Below, piece after piece: positions 25,355 through 33,696 of a stretch of 64,000 nucleotides of DNA (its first letter is position 1; each line of letters starts with the position of its first letter). Origin of the DNA: Metabacillus halosaccharovorans. GTDB lineage: Bacteria > Bacillota > Bacilli > Bacillales > Bacillaceae. The notes under the pieces were generated by a model. That model saw nothing but the letters and a program-made list of their open reading frames with translations, ran no database searches and was not told the DNA's origin. Position numbers and translations under genes: made by a program. The DNA lies in assembly GCF_002019635.1 (NCBI RefSeq), contig NZ_KV917371.1:62001-126000 (forward strand), read 5' to 3'.

Positions 25355-27405
25355 TTCTTCTCCTTATAAAAATGTGCTTTTAACGTTGTTTTTGCAATTA
25401 GCTTATCGAAGACAATGAACATAGCCGGCAGGAAGATCACAACCATAATAAAGGCAAGTAATGCCCCTCTTCCCAGCAATAACCCGATAGAAGATACAAT
25501 TGGGTTTGAGGATGTAATCCATAAAATAAACCCTACACTTGATAAAATGACACCTGAAATTCCAATCGAAAATATCTTCTCATCCAGTGTTTTTTTCATT
25601 GCTTCCAGTGCTGTCATTTCTTCACGATATTCTTTATAAGCATCTGTTAAAAGGATCGCATAATCAACTGTTGCCGCAAGTTGAATAATACTAATCAACA
25701 GGTAGCCGACATAAACTAATGCTGAATCTGTAAAATACGGAACCGAAAGATTAATCCAAACAGATGTCTGAATCGTCAAAAGTAGTACGATCGGAATCGA
25801 AATCGATTTAAACGTTACGATCAGGACAATCGCAATCGTAATGATGGTCAAAAGATTTACCAATGTATTGTCTTTTTGAACGGTATTTTTTATATCATAT
25901 AATGTTACGCTTTCCCCAACTGAATAGACTTCATCATAATATTGTTTTGCCTTACTGTTGACTTGTTCAATTAATTGGAATGCCTCTTCTCCCTCGTTTT
26001 TTGTTTCAGTTTGAAGAATCAATCGACTATAATTCTCTGAATAAAACTGTTCTGTTACAGAGGGATCCAAATACTCGGGAGGAATCGCCGAACTTACCGT
26101 ATTCACATAGGCAAGAACACTTGATACATGTTCAATGTTCTCTAGCTCTTGGACAAGCTCATCTTCTTTGGCAATATCTCCCCTTGGAACAAGCAGGACA
26201 AGCGGTGTACTTTCACCAAACTGTTCTTTTATTTTTACGATATCACTTCCTACTCTTGTATCTTCTGGCTGATCTCCGACACCGTAAATGAAATTTGTCT
26301 GACTTTGTGCTAAATATGCCGGTACGATTAGTAATAAAACAATAAGTAAGCTTGGAATTTTCATTTTCACCAAAGCATTGCCTTTATTTTTAATACTAGG
26401 CAGCAATGGTTTATGCTGTGTCTTGTCAATCCATTTATAAAACACAAGCGTTAATGCCGGTAAGAACACCATTACACTTATAAAACTTAGTAAAATTCCT
26501 TTTACCAGGTTGATCCCTAAATCGGAACCAATTTCAAAGTTCATAAATGATAGTGCGATAAACCCAAAGAAAGTTGTTGATGCACTTGCCGTTATCGCCG
26601 AAAAGGACTTTTTCATTGCAAGCTGCATGGCTTCCTGTGGATCTGCTGTTTTCTTGCGATAATCAGAAAAACTATGTAGCAGAAAAATCGCATAATCAAG
26701 TGAAACAGCAAGCTGTAAAATCGGGGCAACAGACTGGGTCACAAAGGATACTTCTCCAAGAAACATATTCGTACCCATATTAATTAAAATAGACACACCA
26801 ATTGCGGTTAAAAATAGTACAGGCTCTACCCAGGAATTTGTTGAAACAACTAAAATAATAATAATAATTGGAACTAATAAAGCTGCTGCATACATGGATT
26901 CTGTTCCGGCCATCTTTTGTTGTGTGGCCGTATTAAGAGATTCCCCTGCCATCGCATTATCTTCCCCAATAAGTTCATAGATTTCATCTGTAATAGCGAC
27001 TTCATCACCATCACGGATACTGAATGAAAATAATGCTTTTTCGTCCTTATAATACGTTTCTACAACCTCTTTATCCGCCATTTCGAGCGGCGCTTTTATG
27101 TCGATCGCATCATCCAACCAAGTCACATCTGACACACCATCAATGGCAGCTAATTCTTTTTTAAAAGCAAGAGCTTCCTGAATGGTCACATCATTGATCA
27201 TCACACGGTTAGACGGAACACTTCCCTCAAACTCCTGCTCCATTATGTTCATCGCTTTCGTTGACTGAGCATCTTCCGGCAGGTAATCTGTCATATCATA
27301 GTTTACCGATACAGTTAATGTTGCTAAGGAACAAATGATCGTCAGGACCATAAACGTGATCACAACTGCTTTTTTGTGTTTAATAATTCGTGCTGCAATA
27401 TTTAT
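25351..27405 (-). CDS. MMPL/RND family exporter
   Basis: A membrane exporter of the RND superfamily with two repeats, each a large extracytoplasmic loop followed by six helices. Landmarks are the first helix, DMTDYLPEDAQS, LDYAIFLLHSFSDYRKK (Asp of the proton relay) and the repeated VDYAILLTDAYKEYREE. It may export lipids or amphipathic compounds. The first in-frame GTG (27363) has no ribosome site and would remove half of the first helix. The frame stays open upstream through INIAARIIKHKKAV to ATA 27405 or ATT 27399, behind GAGGGTG. The coordinates use ATA. It is followed by the coupled secreted protein and faces a TetR gene. Confidence 0.8.
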   Translation of the reverse strand: MNIAARIIKHKKAVVITFMVLTIICSLATLTVSVNYDMTDYLPEDAQSTKAMNIMEQEFEGSVPSNRVMINDVTIQEALAFKKELAAIDGVSDVTWLDDAIDIKAPLEMADKEVVETYYKDEKALFSFSIRDGDEVAITDEIYELIGEDNAMAGESLNTATQQKMAGTESMYAAALLVPIIIIILVVSTNSWVEPVLFLTAIGVSILINMGTNMFLGEVSFVTQSVAPILQLAVSLDYAIFLLHSFSDYRKKTADPQEAMQLAMKKSFSAITASASTTFFGFIALSFMNFEIGSDLGINLVKGILLSFISVMVFLPALTLVFYKWIDKTQHKPLLPSIKNKGNALVKMKIPSLLIVLLLIVPAYLAQSQTNFIYGVGDQPEDTRVGSDIVKIKEQFGESTPLVLLVPRGDIAKEDELVQELENIEHVSSVLAYVNTVSSAIPPEYLDPSVTEQFYSENYSRLILQTETKNEGEEAFQLIEQVNSKAKQYYDEVYSVGESVTLYDIKNTVQKDNTLVNLLTIITIAIVLIVTFKSISIPIVLLLTIQTSVWINLSVPYFTDSALVYVGYLLISIIQLAATVDYAILLTDAYKEYREEMTALEAMKKTLDEKIFSIGISGVILSSVGFILWITSSNPIVSSIGLLLGRGALLAFIMVVIFLPAMFIVFDKLIAKTTLKAHFYKEKK

Positions 27406-27420
27406 AAGATTTCACCCTCT

Positions 27421-27548
27421 CTTGCCATTTTTTCTTGTACACCCTATCATTATATGGACACGGTGTTGGCTATTCAACAATCAGTTAGTTAACATCCGTT
27501 AGTTGAACAACACATATTCAAAATGTGTTGGATAATGTATAAGAAAAG
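27421..27548. promoter_or_regulatory. Divergent MMPL-TetR regulatory region with candidate operators
   Basis: AACACAT (27509-27515) and ATGTGTT (27523-27529) form a 21-bp palindrome near the TetR start. Beside it, GTTAGTT occurs twice, 16 bases apart (27484 and 27500). These are the expected positions for TetR binding that would repress both genes. Confidence 0.45.
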
Positions 27549-27557
27549 GTGATTTTC

Positions 27558-28124
27558 ATGGCTAGTTCTAAACTGGATCGACGGAAAAAATATACTCAGA
27601 TGGTCTTAAAGGATAGCTTAATGAGGCTTTTAAAAGAGAAACAAATTTCTTCCATAACAGTTAAGGAAATATGTGAGCATGCTGATATTAATCGTTCTAC
27701 ATTTTATTCCCATTACAGTGACCAATTTGATCTTCTTGATAAAATAGAAGATGAAATCATTGAGGATTTAACAGGATATTTAAATCAATGTCATTTTGAA
27801 AATGATGAAGATGATCTTCAGATGATCGAAAAGTTATTAGAATACTTCGCTTCAAAGCATGAAGTGTGCCAAACACTCCTTAACGAAAATAGTGATACGA
27901 CATTTCAAAAAAAAGTAATGGTTTTCGCTCAAGATTTCTTTATGAATCATTGGAAGGCTGAAAAACAACTCAGTGAAGAACTCTCAATGTATGTCAGTAC
28001 GTTTATTATAAGTGGAAGTATTTACGCAACGAAAACCTGGCTTAATAACGGAATGGACAAATCTCCAAAAGAAATGGCTGAACTCATTAATCATGTCATT
28101 AAATACGGCCTCTATGGAAAGTAG
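27558..28124 (+). CDS. TetR/AcrR family transcriptional regulator
   Basis: A 188-residue repressor. The N-terminal helix-turn-helix is ITVKEICEHADINRSTFYSHYSDQFDLLDKIEDE (about 33-66). The all-helical ligand-binding half resembles the TetR_C type found in YxbF/DhaS-like regulators, with LNNGMDKSPKEMAELINHVIKYGL at the end. ATG 27558 after AAGGTGA is chosen over the GTG at 27549. It is divergent from the MMPL exporter operon, which it probably represses until an exported substrate or drug binds. Confidence 0.88.
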   Translation: MASSKLDRRKKYTQMVLKDSLMRLLKEKQISSITVKEICEHADINRSTFYSHYSDQFDLLDKIEDEIIEDLTGYLNQCHFENDEDDLQMIEKLLEYFASKHEVCQTLLNENSDTTFQKKVMVFAQDFFMNHWKAEKQLSEELSMYVSTFIISGSIYATKTWLNNGMDKSPKEMAELINHVIKYGLYGK

Positions 28125-28249
28125 CATGTTTCACTGGGTTCGTATTTCCCCTTAACATTCCCAGAAATCTCTGGCCTATTTCTTATATAAAACAATCATT
28201 CTATGTATAAATAACATTTCTATATTAGTTTTCGCAAAATCATATCAAA

Positions 28250-28316
28250 TTGATATTTGTTTTATCTCTTTTTGAGATATATAATAAAGACAAGAAGTTA
28301 AGGAAAGCGATTACAA
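28250..28316 (+). promoter_or_regulatory. Promoter and cre-like site of 48-aa gene copy 2
   Basis: TTGTTT (28257-28262), a 17-base spacer and TATAAT (28280-28285) repeat the promoter of copy 1 exactly in hexamers and spacing. GGAAAGCGATTACAA (28302-28316) is a cre-like box in the corresponding place. The palindrome over the -35 region is degraded compared with copy 1. Confidence 0.6.
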
Positions 28317-28370
28317 TATAACAACAACAAAAGATTTATTCTTGGTTTATACATAAGGAGGATTTTAAAA

Positions 28371-28517
28371 ATGAGCAAAGTTGCCAGAGATTATAAAGTA
28401 AATAAATTATTAGACAAACAAAAATTTAGTGAAAATCAAATTTCCGAAATGTCAGATGCACAAATTGAATATTACCACTGGCTCTATTTTGAAGATTCTG
28501 TTTACGATTATATGTAA
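28371..28517 (+). CDS. 48-residue small protein, copy 2 of a duplicated pair
   Basis: AAGGAGG precedes the ATG by ten bases. The product starts MSKVARDYKVNKLLDKQKFS and ends SDAQIEYYHWLYFEDSVYDY plus Met. It is the same length as the protein at 19204, with the same helical basic start and aromatic acidic tail. Between copies the N-terminal half has drifted while the tail is unchanged, which points to selection on the tail. Transcribed alone between a TetR gene and a convergent methyltransferase gene. Function unknown. Confidence 0.8.
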   Translation: MSKVARDYKVNKLLDKQKFSENQISEMSDAQIEYYHWLYFEDSVYDYM

Positions 28518-28538
28518 TGTCTAGTTCAATAGATTAAT

Positions 28539-28570
28539 AAAAGCGAACATCAATTGATGTTCGCTTTTAC
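28539..28570 (+). terminator. Bidirectional terminator between 48-aa gene copy 2 and MetE-like gene
   Basis: AAAGCGAACATCAA and TTGATGTTCGCTTT form a 14-bp perfect stem with T-runs on both strands, five bases before the convergent stop codon. Confidence 0.88.
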
Positions 28571-28573
28571 ATG

Positions 28574-29677
28574 TTATCCCCAAATCTCTTTAGAAATGTC
28601 AACGATATATTTTAACTTCTCCCATTGTTCCTCTTCCGTTAGGATATTTCCATGATGTGTGGAAGCAAAGCCGCATTGTGGGCTGATACATATTTGCTCT
28701 AGTGGTACATATTTTGTTGCTTCTTCCACACGCGCTTTAATGTTTTCTTTATCCTCTAACTTGCCATGCTTTGATGTGAATACACCAAGCACAACTTGTG
28801 GTCCACCATTTGGTATGTGTTCTAATGGCGCAAAATCTCCAGAACGGTCATCATCATATTCCAAGAAAAACCCGTTTACTTTTTCTTTTGCAAATAATGT
28901 TGGCGCAATTTTAGCATAACTGCCTTCAAACGCCCAAGTTGAACGGTAATTTCCGCGGCAAAGATGTGTTGTGATAATAAGATCTTCCGGTTTATCTTCT
29001 AATACACCGTTTGCCACACGTAATGCTAAGTCAATTAATTGTTCACGGGAATAACCACTATCATTAAATGGAATTTCCGGTGCATTTAATCCGGCAATGT
29101 ATACATCGTCAAGTTGCAGATAGCGGCACCCGGCATCATAAAAAGCTTTAATAGCATCACGGTAAGTTTGAATCACATCATTTGTGTATTCTTCAATGTC
29201 AGGGTAAATATCCAGATTACGGATTCCTGCATTAAATAATTGGTTTGGACTAGGAATCGTTTGTTTTGCAACAGCACGGTCTCCAACGATTTCCTTAAAT
29301 TCAATGAACTCTTTTACATGTGGATGGTCCTGATTAAAGGAGATTTTCCCCGTTACTCTTACATCATATCTTTCGGTTTCTTCTCCATTGAATTTGAAGC
29401 CATGTCCCGGTACATACCCTTCAACACCATGTAAATGTTCTAAAAAGTCTGTATGCCAAAATCTGCGGCGGAATTCACCGTCTGTTACTGCCTGCAACCC
29501 TACTTCAATTTGCTTGTCCACAATTTTTTTAATTTCTTCTGTTTCAATTGTATGTAATTGTTGAGCAGTAATCGTTCCTTCTTGAAAATCCTTTCTTGCA
29601 TTATGAATTCTCTCAGGTCGCAACAAACTTCCTACATGGTCTGCTCTAAATGGCGCTTTTACTAGTGTTTTTGTCAT
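28574..29677 (-). CDS. MetE-like methionine synthase family protein (YxjG/YxjH type)
   Basis: A 367-residue protein equal to the C-terminal catalytic barrel of cobalamin-independent methionine synthase. Features are FRADHVGSLLRP near the start, DGEFRR, LQLDDVYIAGL, the zinc-ligand region TTHLCRGN (His-x-Cys), and a final SPQCGFAS containing the last zinc cysteine. It lacks the N-terminal folate-binding half, so it probably uses a methyl donor other than methyltetrahydropteroylglutamate. The SAM-I riboswitch upstream ties it to methionine metabolism, as for Bacillus yxjG/yxjH. ATG after AAAGGGAG. Confidence 0.9.
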   Translation of the reverse strand: MTKTLVKAPFRADHVGSLLRPERIHNARKDFQEGTITAQQLHTIETEEIKKIVDKQIEVGLQAVTDGEFRRRFWHTDFLEHLHGVEGYVPGHGFKFNGEETERYDVRVTGKISFNQDHPHVKEFIEFKEIVGDRAVAKQTIPSPNQLFNAGIRNLDIYPDIEEYTNDVIQTYRDAIKAFYDAGCRYLQLDDVYIAGLNAPEIPFNDSGYSREQLIDLALRVANGVLEDKPEDLIITTHLCRGNYRSTWAFEGSYAKIAPTLFAKEKVNGFFLEYDDDRSGDFAPLEHIPNGGPQVVLGVFTSKHGKLEDKENIKARVEEATKYVPLEQICISPQCGFASTHHGNILTEEEQWEKLKYIVDISKEIWG

Positions 29678-29724
29678 ATCTATTTCTCTCCCTTTTTGGT
29701 ATTACAGCATAACTTTCTGATAAC

Positions 29725-29888
29725 ATAAAAAACCCTCTTCCAAAAATAAGAAGAGGGGTCAGTTAGCATCATTATGCCTTGCTCCTCTTATCTCTATAGC
29801 GTCACACGCTACTGGAATTGGCACAGTACTTTTGAAAGTCCGCTGCCGAGGTTTCAAAGGGCCAGTCCCTCCACCTCTCTTGATAAGA
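29725..29888 (-). ncRNA. SAM-I (S-box) riboswitch with terminator
   Basis: On the reverse strand CTTATC opens P1, followed by AGAGGUGGAGGGACUGGCCC, the GAAACCUCGGCAGC core, UGUGCCAAUUCCAG, and the P1 partner GATAAG (aptamer 29786-29888). The S-box consensus is easily recognised. A terminator (29725-29759) with CCTCTTC/GAAGAGG and a T-run follows. The AAGAGG after P1 can pair with the terminator's left arm as antiterminator. It should shut off the MetE-like gene when SAM is high. Confidence 0.93.
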
Positions 29889-30006
29889 AAATATCAAAAT
29901 ATTAAATTAATATCATTACTATACAGTGAGTATTCATCCATTGTCAAACGTTTGAGTTGATTTCTTCCAAAAACCGACTTTTTTCTCCATATTATCCAAC
30001 ACTGTA

Positions 30007-31188
30007 TCAGCCTGTTTTGCTTGGAAAAGGAGAAACTTTCACTTTATGTAGACTGTTGCTTACTAACAAACGTTTTACTAGCATATGAAACATGATCAAT
30101 GAAAAACCGACAGCCACAGCACTTACTATAAACAAAACTTGATAGCTTGTATGTTGGGAAACCCAGCCCAACAAAATGGCACCCAGGCCAATTCCAAGAT
30201 CAGTCGCTGTTGTAAAAGAAGCATTCGCTACCCCGGTTCGTTCTGGTTGAACAAGGCGAATGGTAGCAGCTTGTAAAGCAGGTTGAGCAGCACCAAATCC
30301 AATCCCGTAAAGGATTGCAGCTAAAAGAACAGCAAACAATCCGTTCGAAAATCCTAATACAGCCAATGCGATTATTGTGATGATGAGGGCCGGACCTATG
30401 ACAAATGATTCTCCGTATCGGTCTGAAAGCTTACCGGCAATTGGTCTAATAAGAACGAGAGTAAAAGCATAAACGAGAAAAAATGTTCCGGAATTAACGC
30501 CAATGGAACTAGCAAACAATGGAACAAATGTGGTGACTCCGCCATATGCGATAAATAGAAAAAAGACGGTAATTGTGACGGGTAAAACTGATTTTTCGAA
30601 AAACTCCATTTTCTTCAAGCTCGATTGCGGTTGAAAAGGAATTTTTGCTCCGAAGATTAAGAGCAAGGCAATGACGGACAGACTAAAAGCAAATAGAAAT
30701 AAAGAATGATAGGAAAGGTTTTCCATAACCCAAATTCCAAACATCGGACCGATCGCCATTGCAAGCGTCATTGCCATACCAGACCAGCCTAATCCTTCTC
30801 CTCTGCGGCCTGATGGAATCATATCTGTGATCGCTGTAAGAATTGAAGTTGTGGAAACAGCCCAGCTCATCCCATGCAAAATTCTTAATGCCATCAACAC
30901 AACAATTCCACCAACCCAGTTATAAAGGTACATTGAGATAGAAAAAAGAAGGACACCACCTATAATAAATGGCAGTCTTCCGAACCGGTCCAGTAGACCA
31001 CCTACTATTGGACGAAAAATAACCGCAGAGAGCATAAACGCTCCCATCATAAGTCCGACCTGTGATTCATTACCACTGATCTCTTTAATAAACAAAGGTA
31101 GTGTAGGATACAACATATAAAATGCGGTAAATAAAAACAGCATGCTTATCAGCATATTAATATATGACTTCGTCCATAGTCGTTCCAT
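30007..31188 (-). CDS. MFS transporter
   Basis: A 393-residue twelve-helix major facilitator. Family marks are the loop 2-3 motif GGLLDRFGRLPF and its echo GKLSDRYGESFV in the second half, and an antiporter-like stretch SGRRGEGLGWSGMAMTLAMAIGP in helix 5. This fits drug or metabolite exporters of the YfnC/YwoG kind. AAGGAGG precedes the ATG. It lies 53 bases downstream of an HPr-like gene on the same strand, so the two are probably one transcript. Substrate is unknown. Confidence 0.83.
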   Translation of the reverse strand: MERLWTKSYINMLISMLFLFTAFYMLYPTLPLFIKEISGNESQVGLMMGAFMLSAVIFRPIVGGLLDRFGRLPFIIGGVLLFSISMYLYNWVGGIVVLMALRILHGMSWAVSTTSILTAITDMIPSGRRGEGLGWSGMAMTLAMAIGPMFGIWVMENLSYHSLFLFAFSLSVIALLLIFGAKIPFQPQSSLKKMEFFEKSVLPVTITVFFLFIAYGGVTTFVPLFASSIGVNSGTFFLVYAFTLVLIRPIAGKLSDRYGESFVIGPALIITIIALAVLGFSNGLFAVLLAAILYGIGFGAAQPALQAATIRLVQPERTGVANASFTTATDLGIGLGAILLGWVSQHTSYQVLFIVSAVAVGFSLIMFHMLVKRLLVSNSLHKVKVSPFPSKTG

Positions 31189-31241
31189 TTTTTCCTCCTT
31201 TAAAGGAGATTTGTTCGTACTTTCACTGGTGTCATTTCTTT

Positions 31242-31562
31242 CTATAAGCTTAATTTAACGTTTTCTAACAGGACAAGTTTCTTGCTGTTTTTTACCGCTT
31301 GAGCTTCTCGTATATGAACATTAATTGTGTGTAAAGCTTCATAAGCATCAACTCCATGTACTGTTATTAGAAATTGACAACCGGGATACAGTTTTAGATC
31401 CATAAGCTCCATTAATGACTGTGCTGAATTTTTTAAATTAACTTTATGTCCTTGGTATTCAAGTTCGATCTTTGAACTGAACCTGCTTGAAACAATGACC
31501 AACATTGCTGATAACCGGGCAATTCCTGTATTCGGTTTCATTTTAAATTGTTTTTTAATCAC
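31242..31562 (-). CDS. HPr-like protein lacking the phosphorylatable histidine
   Basis: 106 residues that align along their length with HPr of the phosphotransferase system: FKMKPNTGIA-RLSAMLVIVSSRFSSKIELEYQGHKVNLK, then SLMELMDLKLYPGCQFLITVHGVDAYEAL. In HPr the corresponding stretch is GIHARPA; here it reads GIARLSA, so His15 is missing. The Ser46 region has two extra residues (NLKNSAQSLMEL). A tail of about 20 residues follows. It cannot carry out normal phosphotransfer and may be a regulator or decoy. GTG start after AGGAG. Probably co-transcribed with the MFS gene and divergent from an AraC gene. Confidence 0.72.
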   Translation of the reverse strand: MIKKQFKMKPNTGIARLSAMLVIVSSRFSSKIELEYQGHKVNLKNSAQSLMELMDLKLYPGCQFLITVHGVDAYEALHTINVHIREAQAVKNSKKLVLLENVKLSL

Positions 31563-31633
31563 CCTTCTCCTCTTCCCCTTTCTAATAATGTGTTTTCCTC
31601 TTTTTAGAAAAGTGTTATAGTCTCATTATCCAA

Positions 31634-31676
31634 CAAATGTTAGCATTCTGATATCGCATTCCTATCAAATGTTTGC
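31634..31676. promoter_or_regulatory. Candidate AraC operator direct repeats
   Basis: CAAATGTTAGC (31634-31644) and CAAATGTTTGC (31666-31676) are direct repeats 32 bases apart, about three helical turns. They lie between the divergent HPr-like and AraC genes. Confidence 0.4.
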
Positions 31677-31766
31677 CTAATCCTCTCACACCATCTTACG
31701 GATTTCCTTAAAATGCTGTAAAATAAAGTGAAATATTTATCCTTGTTAAAGAGAGGAGAATGACAA

Positions 31767-32684
31767 ATGTCTGAACAAATGCATTTGCAGCAGTCTGAAC
31801 TTGCCAACATCATTGAACGAAAGGCAGATCAAAATGGTGTTTCCCTTACTGATATTCCTTCTTTATTTTTCATCAATAGAACTAGTGTGACAGAGCCTTT
31901 TCACGGAGTTTATAAACCATCTTTTTGCTTGATTATTCAAGGTGAAAAAGAGGTATTCCTGGCGAAGGAACGCTATGTTTACAGTCCTGCCGATTATCTT
32001 GTAGCCTCAGTCAATGTACCTGTTACAGGACAAGTGATAAAAGCTTCTACTGAATCTCCATACATAGCATTAAAACTTGAATTTACACCAAGCCAAATTT
32101 TAGAGATATTAGATGAAACGAAGATACAAGTCGGATTCGAAAAGAAATCAAGCCGCGCTATTCTTGTCAGCAAAGTGGAAGAGTCATTGTTGGATGCGGT
32201 TGTCAGGTTAGTGAGATTAGTTGACTCTCCTAACGATATTCCAATTCTCGCTCCGATTTTCAAAAAGGAAATTTTATATAGAATTCTTCAAGGACCTCAT
32301 GGAAGTGCCCTGAAACAAATGGCTATTGAAGGTAGTGAAGCATATCGAATTAGAGAAGTTATTAGTTATATTATGAACAACTTTGAAAAGTCATTTCGAA
32401 TTGATGAACTTGCTGAATTAGCAAAAATGAGTGTCTCATCATTACATAGACACTTCAAAGAAATATCAGCAATGAGTCCGATTCAGTTTCAGAAGCAGTT
32501 AAGACTACAAGAAGCTAGACGCTTGTTACTTTTAGAATCAACTGATGCTGCTGAGGTTTCTTTTCGGGTAGGTTATGAAAGTCCTTCACAATTCAGCCGT
32601 GAATATTCCCGTATGTTTGGCCTTCCACCTAGAGAAGATATGAAGCGTTTGAGGAAGAAGCTTGATTATAAAATTAATGCTTAA
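31767..32684 (+). CDS. AraC family transcriptional regulator (AraC_N type)
   Basis: 305 residues. The N-terminal cupin-like AraC_N domain (about 20-180) shows FFINRTSVTEPFHGVYKPSFCLIIQGEKEVFL and YLVASVNVPVTGQVIKAS, as in E. coli YqhC. The AraC DNA-binding domain is at about 200-295 (FRIDELAELAKMSVSSLHRHFKEIS, then VGYESPSQFSREYSRMFGLPP). GAGAGGAG precedes the ATG. It is divergent from the HPr-like and MFS genes, which are its most likely targets, and convergent with gnd. Confidence 0.87.
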   Translation: MSEQMHLQQSELANIIERKADQNGVSLTDIPSLFFINRTSVTEPFHGVYKPSFCLIIQGEKEVFLAKERYVYSPADYLVASVNVPVTGQVIKASTESPYIALKLEFTPSQILEILDETKIQVGFEKKSSRAILVSKVEESLLDAVVRLVRLVDSPNDIPILAPIFKKEILYRILQGPHGSALKQMAIEGSEAYRIREVISYIMNNFEKSFRIDELAELAKMSVSSLHRHFKEISAMSPIQFQKQLRLQEARRLLLLESTDAAEVSFRVGYESPSQFSREYSRMFGLPPREDMKRLRKKLDYKINA

Positions 32685-32689
32685 CATGT

Positions 32690-32731
32690 TAAAAGCTACC
32701 CAAGTTGCAACATGCAGAGGGTAGCTTTTCC
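32690..32731 (+). terminator. Bidirectional terminator between AraC gene and gnd
   Basis: AAAAGCTACCC and GGGTAGCTTTT form an 11-bp stem around a 17-base loop, between the convergent stops at 32684 and 32734. Confidence 0.8.
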
Positions 32732-32733
32732 TA

Positions 32734-33627
32734 CTATTTCTTCTCTACTGCATGTCCACCAAACTCATTTCTTAATGCTGCAACAACTTTACCAGTAAAC
32801 GTATCGGTTTCAAGAGAACGGTATCTCATCATTAATGAAAGAGCAATAACAGGTGTTGCCGCCTGGAGATCTAACGCTTCCTCTACTGTCCACTTTCCTT
32901 CACCGGATGAGTGCATAATCCCTTTAATTCCATCCAACTTCGCATCTTTAGCAAAAGCGTTCTCAGTTAGTTCCATTAACCATGAGCGAATAACTGATCC
33001 GTTACTCCATACTCTTGCTACTCGTTCATAATCATAATTAAATTGGCTTTTTTCCAAAACCTCGAAACCTTCGCCAATTGCTGCCATCATTCCATATTCA
33101 ATCCCGTTATGAACCATTTTTAAATAGTGACCACTTCCTGATTTACCTGTATACACATATCCTTTTTCAACAGATGTATCCCGGAAGATCGGTTCCACGA
33201 TTTTCCATGCATCTTGGTCTCCACCAATCATGTAGTTGGCACCATTGCGGGCACCTTCCATTCCTCCTGATGTACCAACATCAAGGTAGCTAACACCAAC
33301 TTCCTTAAACTCTTCATATCTGCGCATTGACTCTTTGTAATGGGAATTTCCCGCCTCAATGACAATATCACCGTCAGATAGCAATGGCTTTATGTCCTGA
33401 ATCACTTGATCAACGACTTTATGCGGAACCATGATCCAGACAATTCTTGGACGATCTAGTGATTGTACCAATTCATTTAGATTTGTCGTTCCTTGTGCTC
33501 CATATTGTTTAATCTCTTCGATTGCTTGTTCATTAATGTCAAACGCAACCACTTCATGATGGTGATCAATTAAGTTTTTGCTAATATTTAGGCCCATTTT
33601 TCCTAAACCAATTAATCCAACTTTCAT
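32734..33627 (-). CDS. gnd: 6-phosphogluconate dehydrogenase, decarboxylating, short type (paralogue 1)
   Basis: Oxidises 6-phosphogluconate to ribulose 5-phosphate and CO2. It has the Rossmann motif GLIGLGKMG, the VGTSGG and GSGHYLKMVHNGIEYGM catalytic stretches (Lys and Asn), and the ending FGGHAVEKK. At 297 residues it belongs to the short form (YqeC/GndA type) without the long C-terminal tail of E. coli Gnd. ATG 33627, with GGAG eight bases upstream, is preferred to the GTG at 33636. It lies 69 bases downstream of zwf, so the pair forms the oxidative pentose phosphate steps. A close paralogue is at 60440. Confidence 0.93.
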   Translation of the reverse strand: MKVGLIGLGKMGLNISKNLIDHHHEVVAFDINEQAIEEIKQYGAQGTTNLNELVQSLDRPRIVWIMVPHKVVDQVIQDIKPLLSDGDIVIEAGNSHYKESMRRYEEFKEVGVSYLDVGTSGGMEGARNGANYMIGGDQDAWKIVEPIFRDTSVEKGYVYTGKSGSGHYLKMVHNGIEYGMMAAIGEGFEVLEKSQFNYDYERVARVWSNGSVIRSWLMELTENAFAKDAKLDGIKGIMHSSGEGKWTVEEALDLQAATPVIALSLMMRYRSLETDTFTGKVVAALRNEFGGHAVEKK

Positions 33628-33696
33628 CAAAATCACTCCTACGATCTAGTCTATGATCTGTACTAAGATGTTCGTCTCCTGGCACTAAATAGTGCT

